Below, in pieces: positions 36,396 to 45,559 of a DNA stretch of 64,000 nt. This DNA comes from Bacillota bacterium. GTDB lineage: Bacteria > Bacillota > Clostridia > Lachnospirales > Lachnospiraceae. Where the stretch lies: NCBI GenBank assembly GCA_023411215.1, contig JAEYOY010000064.1, forward strand, positions 62,001 to 126,000. Reading direction: 5' to 3'. Positions within the stretch are counted from its first letter, which is position 1; the number at the start of each line of letters is the position of its first letter. Below the pieces are notes generated by a model, which did not search any database, had not been told where the DNA came from, and saw nothing but the letters and a program-made list of their open reading frames with translations. A program made the translations under genes and the position numbers.

Positions 36396-36412
36396 ATTGA
36401 ATAGCACCCCCC
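36387..36412. terminator. GC-rich hairpin, likely terminator
   Basis: GGGGGGTG pairs with CACCCCCC over a 10-nt loop and is followed by TTCTTG. It lies between the hypothetical gene and the convergent Cys-rich gene. A perfect 16-nt palindrome (TGTCAGCATGCTGACA) lies at 36520-36535. Confidence 0.55.
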
Positions 36413-36542
36413 TTCTTGATAAATGGAATTTACATCCTATGAATTAAAAACCCCCCTAGCGGGATGTGTACTTCACGGAGAGGAAGTTTAGTGCTTCACA
36501 AGCCGCTCAGGAGCGTAAGTGTCAGCATGCTGACATTTATAG

Positions 36543-36911
36543 TTATACTGCGTTATGGCAGAAGGCAACAATGCGATCAACAGGGATATCACATACAGAG
36601 CCAACGGCACGGTAAAGTTCTTCGTGGCCACCTTTTCCACAGAATGGACCGCCGGGACCTCTACCGTTATCCATATCACCACAGATATTCTCTGCAAGTG
36701 GATTAGCTGGCGGAGTACCTTGATCTGTCACTAGTCGAACGAAACAAGGGTTTACAGATATTAGAACACCGGTAAAGCCGCATCCGGAAGCACCACCGCT
36801 GGTTGTGAATATTGTTACAGTCTCGCCAACAAAATCGCAAATATGCTCAAGTAATCCTTTACCATGGGATCCACCGCAGCAATTAGAACCAAAATTAGAT
36901 CTGTTAGACAT
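36543..36911 (-). CDS. Cys/Gly-rich protein, coat-like, paralog 1
   Basis: This 122-aa protein has eight or more Cys. The core begins VGETVTIFTTSGGASGCG and continues FTGVLISVNPCFVRLV, ending VGSVCDIPVDRIVAFCHNAV. The strand pattern after TVTIF resembles the small Sm-like barrels of Bacillus DUF2642/YuzF-type spore proteins, but this is a weak structural guess. A 30-residue Gly/Asp/Cys insert (ICGDMDNGRGPGGPFCGKGG) is absent from the neighbour paralog. AAGGAGG precedes the start. The Cys-rich make-up and spore-forming host suggest a coat or exosporium role. Confidence 0.7.
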   Translation of the reverse strand: MSNRSNFGSNCCGGSHGKGLLEHICDFVGETVTIFTTSGGASGCGFTGVLISVNPCFVRLVTDQGTPPANPLAENICGDMDNGRGPGGPFCGKGGHEELYRAVGSVCDIPVDRIVAFCHNAV

Positions 36912-36998
36912 ATTTATTCCTCCTTATAATTTGAATTTAATGATTAAATAGGTATACCAATTTCTATCTTATATAATAAATAGTAATGACTTTTGTGC

Positions 36999-37283
36999 TT
37001 AAATGGCATTATGACAAAAGCTTGCAATCTTATCTACAGGAATATCACACACGGAACCTACTTTGAAATAATTATCATAAGCATTGTGAAACTCTCTTCG
37101 GTCGCAAACATTCGAGTCACCAAACGGGTTATTCGGTGGAGTTCCGATACGATTTACCAATGTTACATAACATGGGTTCACAAATATGAGTACACCGGTG
37201 AAGCCACAACCAGAAGCACCGCCACTGGTAGTAAAGATGGTAACCGTCTGACCGATATAACGAAACAGTTTTTCTAATGACAT
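36999..37283 (-). CDS. Cys-rich protein, coat-like, paralog 2
   Basis: This 94-aa paralog of the next gene shares an identical block from TVTIF to GVLI and the ending VGSVCDIPVDKIASFCHNAI. At DNA level the shared block differs at many third codon positions, so the protein sequence is under constraint. AAGGAGG precedes the start. Function unknown. The pair probably arose by tandem duplication. Confidence 0.7.
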   Translation of the reverse strand: MSLEKLFRYIGQTVTIFTTSGGASGCGFTGVLIFVNPCYVTLVNRIGTPPNNPFGDSNVCDRREFHNAYDNYFKVGSVCDIPVDKIASFCHNAI

Positions 37284-37669
37284 GTTTGTTCCTCCTTTAA
37301 TATCTTTCTAGATCCGTCAATCTTCTTCCGAATCCTACTATATCTTATGCAGTAGCAGGTGAGATGCGACAGGAATAAAGTAAATAATTTGATATACGAT
37401 ACAATTCAACACAAAAATCCATCCTTAGAATCGTATATTACGACGTTTCTTGGGAACTTGAAACGTGTCTGCACATAAGATCTGTATGGGTGTTTCCACT
37501 ATTGGCCACAGGAGTTTGGGGTAGACGGTTGGTGTGTTTTATTGGAGCTCAATATTTATAAGTAATGGGCGTAATAAAAAGCGAAAATATAATATGTAAA
37601 TTTGGTGCTAATTACATTGTGAGGGGTTGCTTGATGATGTTTCATGGATTATAATGGTAAGGTGAATGA

Positions 37670-37756
37670 AAAGAGATTTATGAATGGAATCAGGATATAA
37701 TCAAAGATCCTGATAAGATCTACATCGGTCAGAAGATCTTAATTTATGTGGAATAA
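37670..37756 (+). pseudogene. LysM-domain remnant
   Basis: A 28-codon stretch reads KEIYEWNQDIIKDPDKIYIG-QKILI, the second half of a LysM domain, directly before a TAA. The first half (YNGKVNEK) is in another frame just upstream, indicating a frameshift near 37670. No start or ribosome site belongs to it. The rest of the gap from 37284 shows only a small hairpin at 37442-37467 (ACGTTTC/GAAACGT). Confidence 0.5.
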
Positions 37757-37865
37757 GCTTTATATTGGTGGCGGGACCTGCTAAATGAAGCTTTTCATAA
37801 AATAGAAATACAAGGCGAAAAGACAATCTGTGTGAATTGCAGTTTGTCTTTTTTGTAGAAGGGAA

Positions 37866-37894
37866 TTGTAATTTGTATTATTATTATGTATACT
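37866..37894 (+). promoter_or_regulatory. Promoter of the hemerythrin gene
   Basis: TTGTAA at 37866-37871 and TATACT at 37889-37894, spacing 17. Confidence 0.6.
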
Positions 37895-37927
37895 AAAGAT
37901 ATTAATATTATAAAGGAGATAAAACAT

Positions 37928-38320
37928 ATGATGTATGAAATGAAGGATGAATACTATACCGGCATTGATTTCGTTGACCAGGAACATTCGAAGTTATTCT
38001 CAATCTGTAATGAAGCCTATGAACTGCTGACGAACGATTTTATTCCTGATAAATATGATTATATTCTTAGCGTTTTAAATGATCTTAAAAGTTATACCAA
38101 GTATCATTTTCAGCATGAAGAAGAATATATGATCAGTATCGGCTATAAGAGACTTTTATCACAGAAAGTAGATCATGCGGATTTTATCGAAAAGATGGAT
38201 GGCTTTGATACGGATAGTATCGATGAGAATCAGAAGGCTTCATTATTAGAGCTGGTGGATTTCCTGAATGAATGGCTGATAGGACATATCTTCATGAAGG
38301 ATAAGCTGATAGCCGAGTAG
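37928..38320 (+). CDS. Bacteriohemerythrin
   Basis: This 130-aa four-helix protein has the hemerythrin di-iron pattern: DQEH (first His), YHFQHEEEYM (two His and Glu), VDHADFI and the C-terminal GHIFMKDK (His and Asp). Single-domain bacterial hemerythrins bind O2 or NO and are common in anaerobes and microaerophiles, where they buffer oxygen. AAGGAGAT precedes ATG 37928 at about 9 nt; the adjacent ATG at 37931 is an alternative. It is monocistronic. Confidence 0.92.
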   Translation: MMYEMKDEYYTGIDFVDQEHSKLFSICNEAYELLTNDFIPDKYDYILSVLNDLKSYTKYHFQHEEEYMISIGYKRLLSQKVDHADFIEKMDGFDTDSIDENQKASLLELVDFLNEWLIGHIFMKDKLIAE

Positions 38321-39099
38321 GTTATCGATTGAGTATGTTATTATCTATATCCTGATATTGATTTAAAGATAGGATTTATGGAGCGATAAAGCTTTTTTAG
38401 CTAAAGCCCCGTAGGTTCTGTCTTTTTTTTCTTTAGAAGCTGGTTATGAAACCTATGTTGTAAGAAGTTGTTGGGAATATAGACACCAATTATTTGTGTA
38501 AAATCACATTATAATTTAGGATGTATTAAGTTGTTTGGTGGTTGAAATTAATGGGATTTAGTCCGTTTAAAAACGTTTCGAATGGTAAAATGGGTAATTA
38601 TTTAAAAAATAGAGAAACAATAGAATAAGTTGCTATGTTTAGAGGTATAAAATATGTTAAATGTATACATAAAGCAGGAAGTATAATGTATTGCAATGTA
38701 TATTATGCATAAAAAAATTAGTTATATATGGAATAAAAATGATTTTATTGTTGCGAATTGACATAAAGTATATTATAATGAACTTGGGAGTATAAAAGGA
38801 AATAAATAGATAAGAAAAGCAACTGTCACTCTGCTGGCACGCACTATGGCGACAATATTTGGTCAACCTGGTTCGTGCCAGTCGGAGTAGGGCAGTTATT
38901 GAACCTAATTATAGGCTGATAAGCCTATATTAAAGCATCCTATACATCGGAATTGACAGGGGGAGAATGGATCATTACAGGTTTAGGAAAAATTGACATC
39001 ATGGTATATGTGGGATATAATCAGAGCAAAGAGATCATAGAATTGACTCGGTAGGATCACCCACAGGGGCAAAATAGAAGAAAGTCAGAGGATGTGCAT
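38321..39099. other. Long structured intergenic region
   Basis: Contains an 8-T run near 38430 without a clear stem, a long hairpin at 38821-38898 (AACTGTC/GGCAGTT, ACTC/GAGT and TGGCACG/CGTGCCA), a short hairpin at 38910-38929 (TATAGGCT/AGCCTATA), and the consensus promoter at 38993. No coding frame is supported. The hairpins may be a structured leader or a relic element. Confidence 0.55.
38993..39021 (+). promoter_or_regulatory. Consensus promoter of the beta-glucan LacI gene
   Basis: TTGACA and TATAAT, both perfect, with 17-nt spacing, about 80 nt before the start codon. Confidence 0.85.
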
Positions 39100-40098
39100 A
39101 TGGTTACAATTAAGGATGTGGCGAAGGAAGCAGGAGTAGCAATCTCTACCGTATCCAATGTTTTAAACAACGTTGATATTGTAAGTGATGAGAAGAGACA
39201 AAAGGTTATGGCTGCTGTCGAGAAGCTGAAATATGTACCGAATATGAATGCAAAGTTCCTAAAATCAAATAAGAAGAATACCATAGGACTATTCCTTCCA
39301 AGTATTCAGGGCGATTTCTATCGTATGCTCATGCAGGCAATTCATATGCAGTGCAGATTGAAGGGGTATCTTCTTAACATTTATATCAGTAATGAGAATA
39401 CTAGTGATGAGATTTACAGTATGATTATTTCCTCCGGTGTTGAAGGAGCAATCGTACTGAATGAGCAACTTCACAATGAATATATAGATCGGATTGCACT
39501 CACCAAAATGCCTATCGTTTTCATTGACCGGGAATATGCAGGGGAGAATATGTCCAGTGTGATTATTAATAACACGGAGGGTGCAATACTGGCGACGGAG
39601 TATCTGATTAAGCAGGGACATCGAAGAATCGGATATATTCACGGTCTTAATAATTTTGATGATGAAGCTAGGTATCAAGCCTTCACAAGTACGATGGCCA
39701 AATATAATCTGCCAATCGATGAGACGATTATACTTCGAGGCTATTTTGAAGAAGCGGTAGCGTATAGTGAGATGCGGGTCCTGTTACTGAAGGGGACCAG
39801 GATGCCGGATGCATTCTTCTGTGCCAATGATGAGATGGCATGGGGCTGTATTCGTGCGTTGACTGAGGGGGGCTATAAGGTTCCAGACGATGTATGTGTG
39901 ATTGGTTTTGATGATATTATACTTTCCTCTTATTATACTCCGGCTTTGACAACCATCCATAGTCCGGTAACAGAGTTGGGTAATGCGAGCGTAACCGAGC
40001 TGTTCCACTTAATGAATGCTGATAATGGCCATAAGGGTAGAATTACACAGCTGACTCCCAGTCTGATCATTAGAGATACCTGCACAGTAAGAATATGA
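39100..40098 (+). CDS. LacI-family regulator (beta-glucan phosphorylase locus)
   Basis: This 332-aa regulator has the helix-turn-helix VTIKDVAKEAGVAISTVSNV at residues 2-21, a hinge FLKSNKKNTIGLFLP and a sensor domain ending VIGFDDIILSSYYTPALTTIHSP. AGAGG lies 8 nt upstream of ATG 39100. It precedes the large GH94 gene in the same direction and probably regulates the GH94-GH2-GH94-cupin set. Its operator was not identified with confidence. Confidence 0.9.
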   Translation: MVTIKDVAKEAGVAISTVSNVLNNVDIVSDEKRQKVMAAVEKLKYVPNMNAKFLKSNKKNTIGLFLPSIQGDFYRMLMQAIHMQCRLKGYLLNIYISNENTSDEIYSMIISSGVEGAIVLNEQLHNEYIDRIALTKMPIVFIDREYAGENMSSVIINNTEGAILATEYLIKQGHRRIGYIHGLNNFDDEARYQAFTSTMAKYNLPIDETIILRGYFEEAVAYSEMRVLLLKGTRMPDAFFCANDEMAWGCIRALTEGGYKVPDDVCVIGFDDIILSSYYTPALTTIHSPVTELGNASVTELFHLMNADNGHKGRITQLTPSLIIRDTCTVRI

Positions 40099-40138
40099 AA
40101 TACAGTGACTCGTCAGTCACAAATATAAGAGATTTATC

Positions 40139-40199
40139 AAGGGTATTACACATGGAAAAGGTGCTGCTGGGGCAGCCCAGAACCCAGTGCAACACCCTT
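40139..40199. repeat. Forked hairpin before the first GH94 gene
   Basis: AAGGGT/ACCCTT, TT/AA, CAC/GTG and TGG/CCA form a stem with single mismatches, and GCTG/CAGC lies inside. It sits between the regulator stop and the GH94 ribosome site, so it could be a terminator without a T-run or a leader structure. Confidence 0.55.
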
Positions 40200-40243
40200 A
40201 ATTAATAATGGGAAGATATCTAGTAATGGGGGAGGTTATAACA

Positions 40244-43200
40244 ATGAATAATTATCATTTACTGGAGGATGTTTATAAAATGGAAGGCTATGATGAGTTA
40301 CCGGCATTTTCAAGCTTTTTACCGGGTCTGGCAGGCAAGAAGGGTATTCCGCTATGGGTTTATTATACCAATCGGGGACAAGGAGTGAACAGCTTCGGAA
40401 TCCATCATAAGAATAATGCAATCATGGAATTCAATCCTGCCAACACCGCCTATGAGAATACGGCGATTAAAGGCTTTCGTACCTTTATTAAGTGTAACGG
40501 AAGGTTCTTTGAAGCCTTTCGGGAGTATAATCTTAAGGCAGAACGTAATTTCTATATCCGTAAGAACAGCTTCTGGATTGAGGAGATCAATCACGAGCAT
40601 GGTATTAAAATTACGGTGAAATATTTCGTATTACCAAATAACAGTATTGGAGCCTTGGTCAGGAAGGTTGAGATAACGAATCTGGAGAAAGAGGAGAAGA
40701 GTATCGAGCTGTTGGATGGTTTGCCTAAGATTATACCCTACGGGATCACCAATGGACAGTATAAGGAGATGTCGAATCTGTTTAAGAGCTGGACAGAGAT
40801 CAAGAACATAGAAGAAAAAGCCCCTTTTTATACCATGCGTGCTTCCAGTGATGATTCTGCTGAGGTATCTGAGGTTGAGGGCGGCTACTTTTATGTGGGA
40901 ATCCATGAAGGACAGGTTATGCCGGTAATCTATGATGCTGAAGTAATCTTTGATTTTGACACTTCTCTGGTACAACCGATTTCGTTTTTGAAGCAATCTT
41001 TCTTTGAGTTAATTCATGCGAAGCAGTGTTTCTATAATAAGGTACCCTGCGGTTTTACACCGATCAGTATGGCATTATCTGCCGATGAGAGCAAGAAGTT
41101 TTACTCACTGACTGGCTTTGCCGGATCGGTAGGACAGTTGAAGGATAAGTTGTTTGAATTTTGTGAGGGGGATTTTATTGCTGTAAATGAAAAAATAGCA
41201 GATGAGCTGGTAGATCATTTAACCGCAGATATTAAAACCCAATCCGGTGTGCCGGTATTCGATCAATATATGGAACAGAATTACCTGGATAATTTTCTGA
41301 GAGGCGGATATCCATTCGTCTTCGGTAAGGGTGGAAAGAAGTCGGTGGTTCATTTGTTCAATCGCAAGCATGGCGATCCTGAGAGGGATTATAACTTCTT
41401 CTCAATTGCAGGAGAATACTATTCCCAGGGCAACGGCAACTTCCGAGATGTTAACCAAAACCGTAGAAATGATGTGTTTTTCCATAATGAAATCGGAGAT
41501 TTTAATATTAAAACCTTCTTTGAACTGATTCAGATAGATGGTTACAATCCTCTCGAAGTTCGTCCATCTACCTTTAGCGTAAAGCCCGAATTCGTCCTGG
41601 AGATCGAACAGCTTTTGAAAAATAATGTCGAAGATCAATCAGAAAGATTGCTGAAGATTATCGGTAAACCCTTTACACCGGGACAGCTCTCTAATTGTAT
41701 TGCAAAATATAATATTGAGATTAACTGCGATGAGGATACTTTACTGGAGAAGCTCCTTTCCTGTTGCAATCAGAATATAGAAGCCGGCTTTGGTGAGGGT
41801 TACTGGAGTGATCACTGGGATTACAATATGGATCTGGTGGACAGTTACCTAAGCATCTTCCCGGAGAGACGGAAGCGGTTATTATTTGAAGACAACACAT
41901 ACCGATTCTACGACAGCCCGGCAAGAGTTCTTCCCAGGTCAGAAAAATATGTGATTACCGTGAAAAATGAAGTGAGGCAATATGGTGCTCTAGTGCATGA
42001 TGATGAGAAAGCAAATCGTGAAGGGTTTGATAAGAAGGGCACAAACTGGCTTAAGACAAAGCAGGGGGATTATGCGGTAACGACGCTGATGGGTAAGATG
42101 ATCTCCCTGGCAGTAATCAAATTCTCTTCTCTTGACCCTTATGGTATGGGTGTTGAGATGGAGGGAGGAAAGCCCGGCTGGAATGATGCCATGAATGGTC
42201 TGCCTGGATTATTCGGCAGCGGTATGTCAGAAACCTTCGAACTAAAACGTCTGATTGCTTTCGTTTGTGATAATATCACTATGGTGGAAGAGCTAGTGCT
42301 ACCGTCAGAGGTGTACCGACTTCTGATTAATATAGCGGGGATAGTAAGTATAGCAGACAAGGACGGCTTGGATGACTTTACCTACTGGGACCGAGTGACT
42401 ACACTGCGCGAACGGTTTCGGGAGCAGGTTCGCTTTGCAACAGAGGGCAGTGAACAGAAGGTGAACACGAAAGATCTTCTGGCAATATTTTGTTCCTTCC
42501 TGGCAAAGCTAGATTATGGTATCGAGAGGGCTTGCGCATATGGAGAGGGAATTGTTCCAACCTATTTTACCTATCGTGCAGTTGAATTCGAAACGGTTCT
42601 GGATGAGAATGGGCATAAGGTTATAAGTGGTTATGGACTTCCGAAAGCAATTGTGAAAGCCTTCGAGGTGCAGCCCCTACCAGCATTTTTGGAAGGACCC
42701 GCAAAGATGCTGCCTACTCTGAAGAATAGCCTGGCAGCGAGAAATTTATATGAGAAGGTTAAAGAAAGTGATCTCTTTGACAGAAAGCTTGGTATGTATA
42801 AGACCAGCGTCCCGATTGAACATATTTCTATGGAAAACGGAAGAATTCGTGCCTTTACAGCGGGATGGCTTGAACGTGAAAGTGTATTCTTGCATATGGA
42901 GTATAAATATCTGTTATCGCTACTTCGTGCTGGATTGTATGAACAGTTCTATCAGGATATTAAAACAGCAATGGTTGTCTTCCGTGACCCGAAGGAATAT
43001 GGAAGAAGTATTTTGGAGAACTCCTCCTTCCTAGCTTCCAGTATGAATCCGAATGAGGAAATCCACGGAAGAGGGTTTGTGGCTCGTCTATCCGGTTCTA
43101 CCACGGAAGCAATATCGATATGGATTTTTATGTTCCTTGGAGACAGGATTTTTACTTACGAGGATGGAACCTTGAAGCTTTACTTTGAGCCAAAGCTTGC

Positions 43201-43432
43201 TGATTGGATGTTCGATGAGGGTGGTCATGCTTCTTTTATCATGTTCTCAAGCTGTAAGGTGACCTATGTAAATCCTGGTCGTAAAGCAACCTATGGCGAT
43301 GGAGCTGCCGTAATTAAAAGGATTGAAGTTGCTGATGCAAAGGAAATAATTGATGGAAATATGGTATGTGGTACTCTGGCAGAGGAGCTTAGGGATGGAA
43401 CATGGAAAGAGCTGGTCGTATACATGGAGTAA
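40244..43432 (+). CDS. GH94 glycoside phosphorylase, large form (1,2-beta-oligoglucan phosphorylase-like)
   Basis: This 1062-aa inverting phosphorylase transfers a beta-glucosyl end to phosphate, giving glucose-1-phosphate. The length, SQGNGNFRDVNQNRRNDVFF near residue 396 and MEGGKPGWNDAMNGLPGLFG near residue 640 fit the large GH94 branch that includes 1,2-beta-oligoglucan phosphorylases. The general acid is expected to be the Asp in GWNDAM (~646). Smaller cellobiose-type members have ADWNDG instead. No signal peptide, so oligosaccharides must be imported. GGGGGAGG lies 8 nt before ATG 40244; an upstream in-frame ATG at 40208 lacks a site. Linkage is a family-level guess. Confidence 0.75.
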   Translation: MNNYHLLEDVYKMEGYDELPAFSSFLPGLAGKKGIPLWVYYTNRGQGVNSFGIHHKNNAIMEFNPANTAYENTAIKGFRTFIKCNGRFFEAFREYNLKAERNFYIRKNSFWIEEINHEHGIKITVKYFVLPNNSIGALVRKVEITNLEKEEKSIELLDGLPKIIPYGITNGQYKEMSNLFKSWTEIKNIEEKAPFYTMRASSDDSAEVSEVEGGYFYVGIHEGQVMPVIYDAEVIFDFDTSLVQPISFLKQSFFELIHAKQCFYNKVPCGFTPISMALSADESKKFYSLTGFAGSVGQLKDKLFEFCEGDFIAVNEKIADELVDHLTADIKTQSGVPVFDQYMEQNYLDNFLRGGYPFVFGKGGKKSVVHLFNRKHGDPERDYNFFSIAGEYYSQGNGNFRDVNQNRRNDVFFHNEIGDFNIKTFFELIQIDGYNPLEVRPSTFSVKPEFVLEIEQLLKNNVEDQSERLLKIIGKPFTPGQLSNCIAKYNIEINCDEDTLLEKLLSCCNQNIEAGFGEGYWSDHWDYNMDLVDSYLSIFPERRKRLLFEDNTYRFYDSPARVLPRSEKYVITVKNEVRQYGALVHDDEKANREGFDKKGTNWLKTKQGDYAVTTLMGKMISLAVIKFSSLDPYGMGVEMEGGKPGWNDAMNGLPGLFGSGMSETFELKRLIAFVCDNITMVEELVLPSEVYRLLINIAGIVSIADKDGLDDFTYWDRVTTLRERFREQVRFATEGSEQKVNTKDLLAIFCSFLAKLDYGIERACAYGEGIVPTYFTYRAVEFETVLDENGHKVISGYGLPKAIVKAFEVQPLPAFLEGPAKMLPTLKNSLAARNLYEKVKESDLFDRKLGMYKTSVPIEHISMENGRIRAFTAGWLERESVFLHMEYKYLLSLLRAGLYEQFYQDIKTAMVVFRDPKEYGRSILENSSFLASSMNPNEEIHGRGFVARLSGSTTEAISIWIFMFLGDRIFTYEDGTLKLYFEPKLADWMFDEGGHASFIMFSSCKVTYVNPGRKATYGDGAAVIKRIEVADAKEIIDGNMVCGTLAEELRDGTWKELVVYME

Positions 43433-43639
43433 GGCCTGTATTGCAGTGAACTTAAAGAGGGCAGCTACTGACAGGTAATCGATGAAATGTCTATAAGGAA
43501 TTCGAGTGAATGGAAAGCTGATTGAGTTCGAGCTACCGGAAAGTTCAATTGCAACAGCACTGTTATAAACAAAGGGATGAAACTAATTAAGTGTTTATTA
43601 GGATAAATAGAATGGGAATATTGGAGAAACATAGTATTC

Positions 43640-43668
43640 TTGTGAGGAATAACAGAATAGTATATAAT
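43640..43668 (+). promoter_or_regulatory. Promoter of the GH2-GH94-cupin operon
   Basis: TTGTGA at 43640-43645 and TATAAT at 43663-43668, spacing 17, about 30 nt before the GH2 start. Confidence 0.6.
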
Positions 43669-43696
43669 TGAATTAATAAATTATGGGGGTGCTTTG

Positions 43697-45523
43697 ATGA
43701 ATATTAAGGATGCGGTCAGAACCATGTTCTTTCGGGATAAGCAGCTGTTAACCAATAATCAATTGTATACAATCTGGGGTGAAAATCTGGATTCGGAGAA
43801 GGTTCTGACTGAATATCCCAGACCACAGCTTAGAAGAGATAATTATACGATATTAAACGGTTATTGGGATTATTGTATTACGAAGGAGGATCGTAAACCT
43901 GTGTCCTTCGATGGTAAGATACTTGTGCCTTTTTCACCGGAGAGCGCTCTTTCCGGAGTGAATAGACAGCTTATGCCTGACGAATATTTATGGTATGAAA
44001 GAAGCCTGAGCCTGGGAGAGATACCCAGGGAAAAGAAAATTTTACTCCACTTCGGAGCAGTTGATCAGCGATGTGAAATATATATCAACGGACGTAAGGC
44101 GGCGGAGCATATGGGGGGATATCTTCCATTCTCCATCGATATCACACAGGATGTGAAGTTGGGAGAGAATCTGTTGACTGTTAAGGTTACCGATGTCTCA
44201 GATACCTCTTATCATACCAGAGGAAAACAGAAACTGAAGCGTGGAGGAATGTTCTATACAGCGCAAAGTGGTATCTGGCAGACGGTCTGGTATGAATGGG
44301 TACCGATAAACTACATTACACAGATTAAACTTACACCGAAGCTGGAACGGAGTGAGCTGGAGTTGGATATCAATCTTAATTACCCGTTGTCAGAGCAGTC
44401 GAAGGATTTGGTCTATTGGGTGACTATTAGGGTAGGGGACAGTATATTACAGCGTGTCTCATCCACGGAGAAGAGATTCACCGTCAGTCTAGAAAGGACG
44501 ATCTGCTGGAGTCCGGAGAACCCGTTCCTTTATGGACTGGACATTACTGTAGGTGAGGACCGGGTTGAAAGCTATTTTGCCATGAGGTGCGTGGAGCTTA
44601 AGAAGGATGAAGCTGGATTGACACGTATATTTCTAAACAGAAGGCCTTATTTTCAGAATGGTCTTCTAGATCAAGGATATTGGCCTGATGGATTATATAC
44701 AGCCCCCTGTGATGAGGCTATGATTTATGATATTGAGCAAGCGAAGGCTCTGGGCTTCAACATGCTGAGGAAGCATATCAAGATTGAACCACTGAGGTGG
44801 TATTATCATTGTGATCGGCTAGGGATGTTGGTCTGGCAGGATATGGTCAACGGCGGTGAGGAATACAATCAACTGCTGGTAGGCTATCTACCGACCTTAT
44901 TTCCGGGGGTTGCTGCACGATTTAAGGATAAGTATTATAAGCTTCTAGGCAGAGAAAGTCTGGAGGGCAGACGGGAATGGAGTATGGAGTGCCGTCAGAC
45001 GGTTGAGTTATTGTATAATTGCCCTTCGATTGTGGTTTGGGTACCCTTTAACGAGGGATGGGGGCAATTTGATGCAAGAGATGCATATCGGTTAATAAAG
45101 GAATTGGATGGTACTAGACTCATTGATCATGCCAGTGGCTGGTTTGATCAGGGAATTGGTGATTTTGAGAGTATCCACAATTATTTTCATCCGCTAAAGG
45201 TGAAGCATAAGAAACGGGCGGTTATCTTCTCAGAGATCGGTGGTTATGCTTGTTATATTATGGAGCATTCTTTCTCCTGGAGAGTGTATGGCTATAAGGT
45301 TTATCTTACGAAAGAGGATTTTAATGAAGCTTATCATAGATTATACCGTAAAGAACTTGCTAAGCTTTACCATCAGGGACTATCCGCGGTAGTCTACACC
45401 CAGCTGTCCGATGTGGAGGATGAGGTAAACGGTCTGTTTACCTACGACAGAAAGGTATGTAAGGCAACACCGTTAACCGATTGGATGGATGCTGTGGAGT
45501 CGGTGAAGAGTGCGATACAATAA
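43697..45523 (+). CDS. GH2-family beta-glycosidase
   Basis: This 608-aa cytosolic enzyme has the three-domain GH2 core: a sugar-binding jelly roll (YLWYERSLSL, HFGAVDQRCEIYINGR), an Ig-like domain and a TIM barrel. The acid/base is Glu in VPFNEGWGQFD (~453) and the nucleophile Glu in IFSEIGGYAC (~512). It is shorter than LacZ and lacks its C-terminal domains. Placed between two glucan phosphorylases, it is more likely to trim a beta-glucoside or branch than to act on lactose. ATG 43697 has a GGGGGTG site; the preceding TTG is in frame. Confidence 0.85.
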   Translation: MNIKDAVRTMFFRDKQLLTNNQLYTIWGENLDSEKVLTEYPRPQLRRDNYTILNGYWDYCITKEDRKPVSFDGKILVPFSPESALSGVNRQLMPDEYLWYERSLSLGEIPREKKILLHFGAVDQRCEIYINGRKAAEHMGGYLPFSIDITQDVKLGENLLTVKVTDVSDTSYHTRGKQKLKRGGMFYTAQSGIWQTVWYEWVPINYITQIKLTPKLERSELELDINLNYPLSEQSKDLVYWVTIRVGDSILQRVSSTEKRFTVSLERTICWSPENPFLYGLDITVGEDRVESYFAMRCVELKKDEAGLTRIFLNRRPYFQNGLLDQGYWPDGLYTAPCDEAMIYDIEQAKALGFNMLRKHIKIEPLRWYYHCDRLGMLVWQDMVNGGEEYNQLLVGYLPTLFPGVAARFKDKYYKLLGRESLEGRREWSMECRQTVELLYNCPSIVVWVPFNEGWGQFDARDAYRLIKELDGTRLIDHASGWFDQGIGDFESIHNYFHPLKVKHKKRAVIFSEIGGYACYIMEHSFSWRVYGYKVYLTKEDFNEAYHRLYRKELAKLYHQGLSAVVYTQLSDVEDEVNGLFTYDRKVCKATPLTDWMDAVESVKSAIQ

Positions 45524-45559
45524 GTAGAAATGTAGGGGTACAGGGAAGGGGAGAAGTTG

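Noticed and set aside
38390..38440. Possible riboswitch or terminator with an 8-T run after the hemerythrin gene
   Set aside because: The preceding bases do not form a convincing stem and do not match a riboswitch consensus I know.
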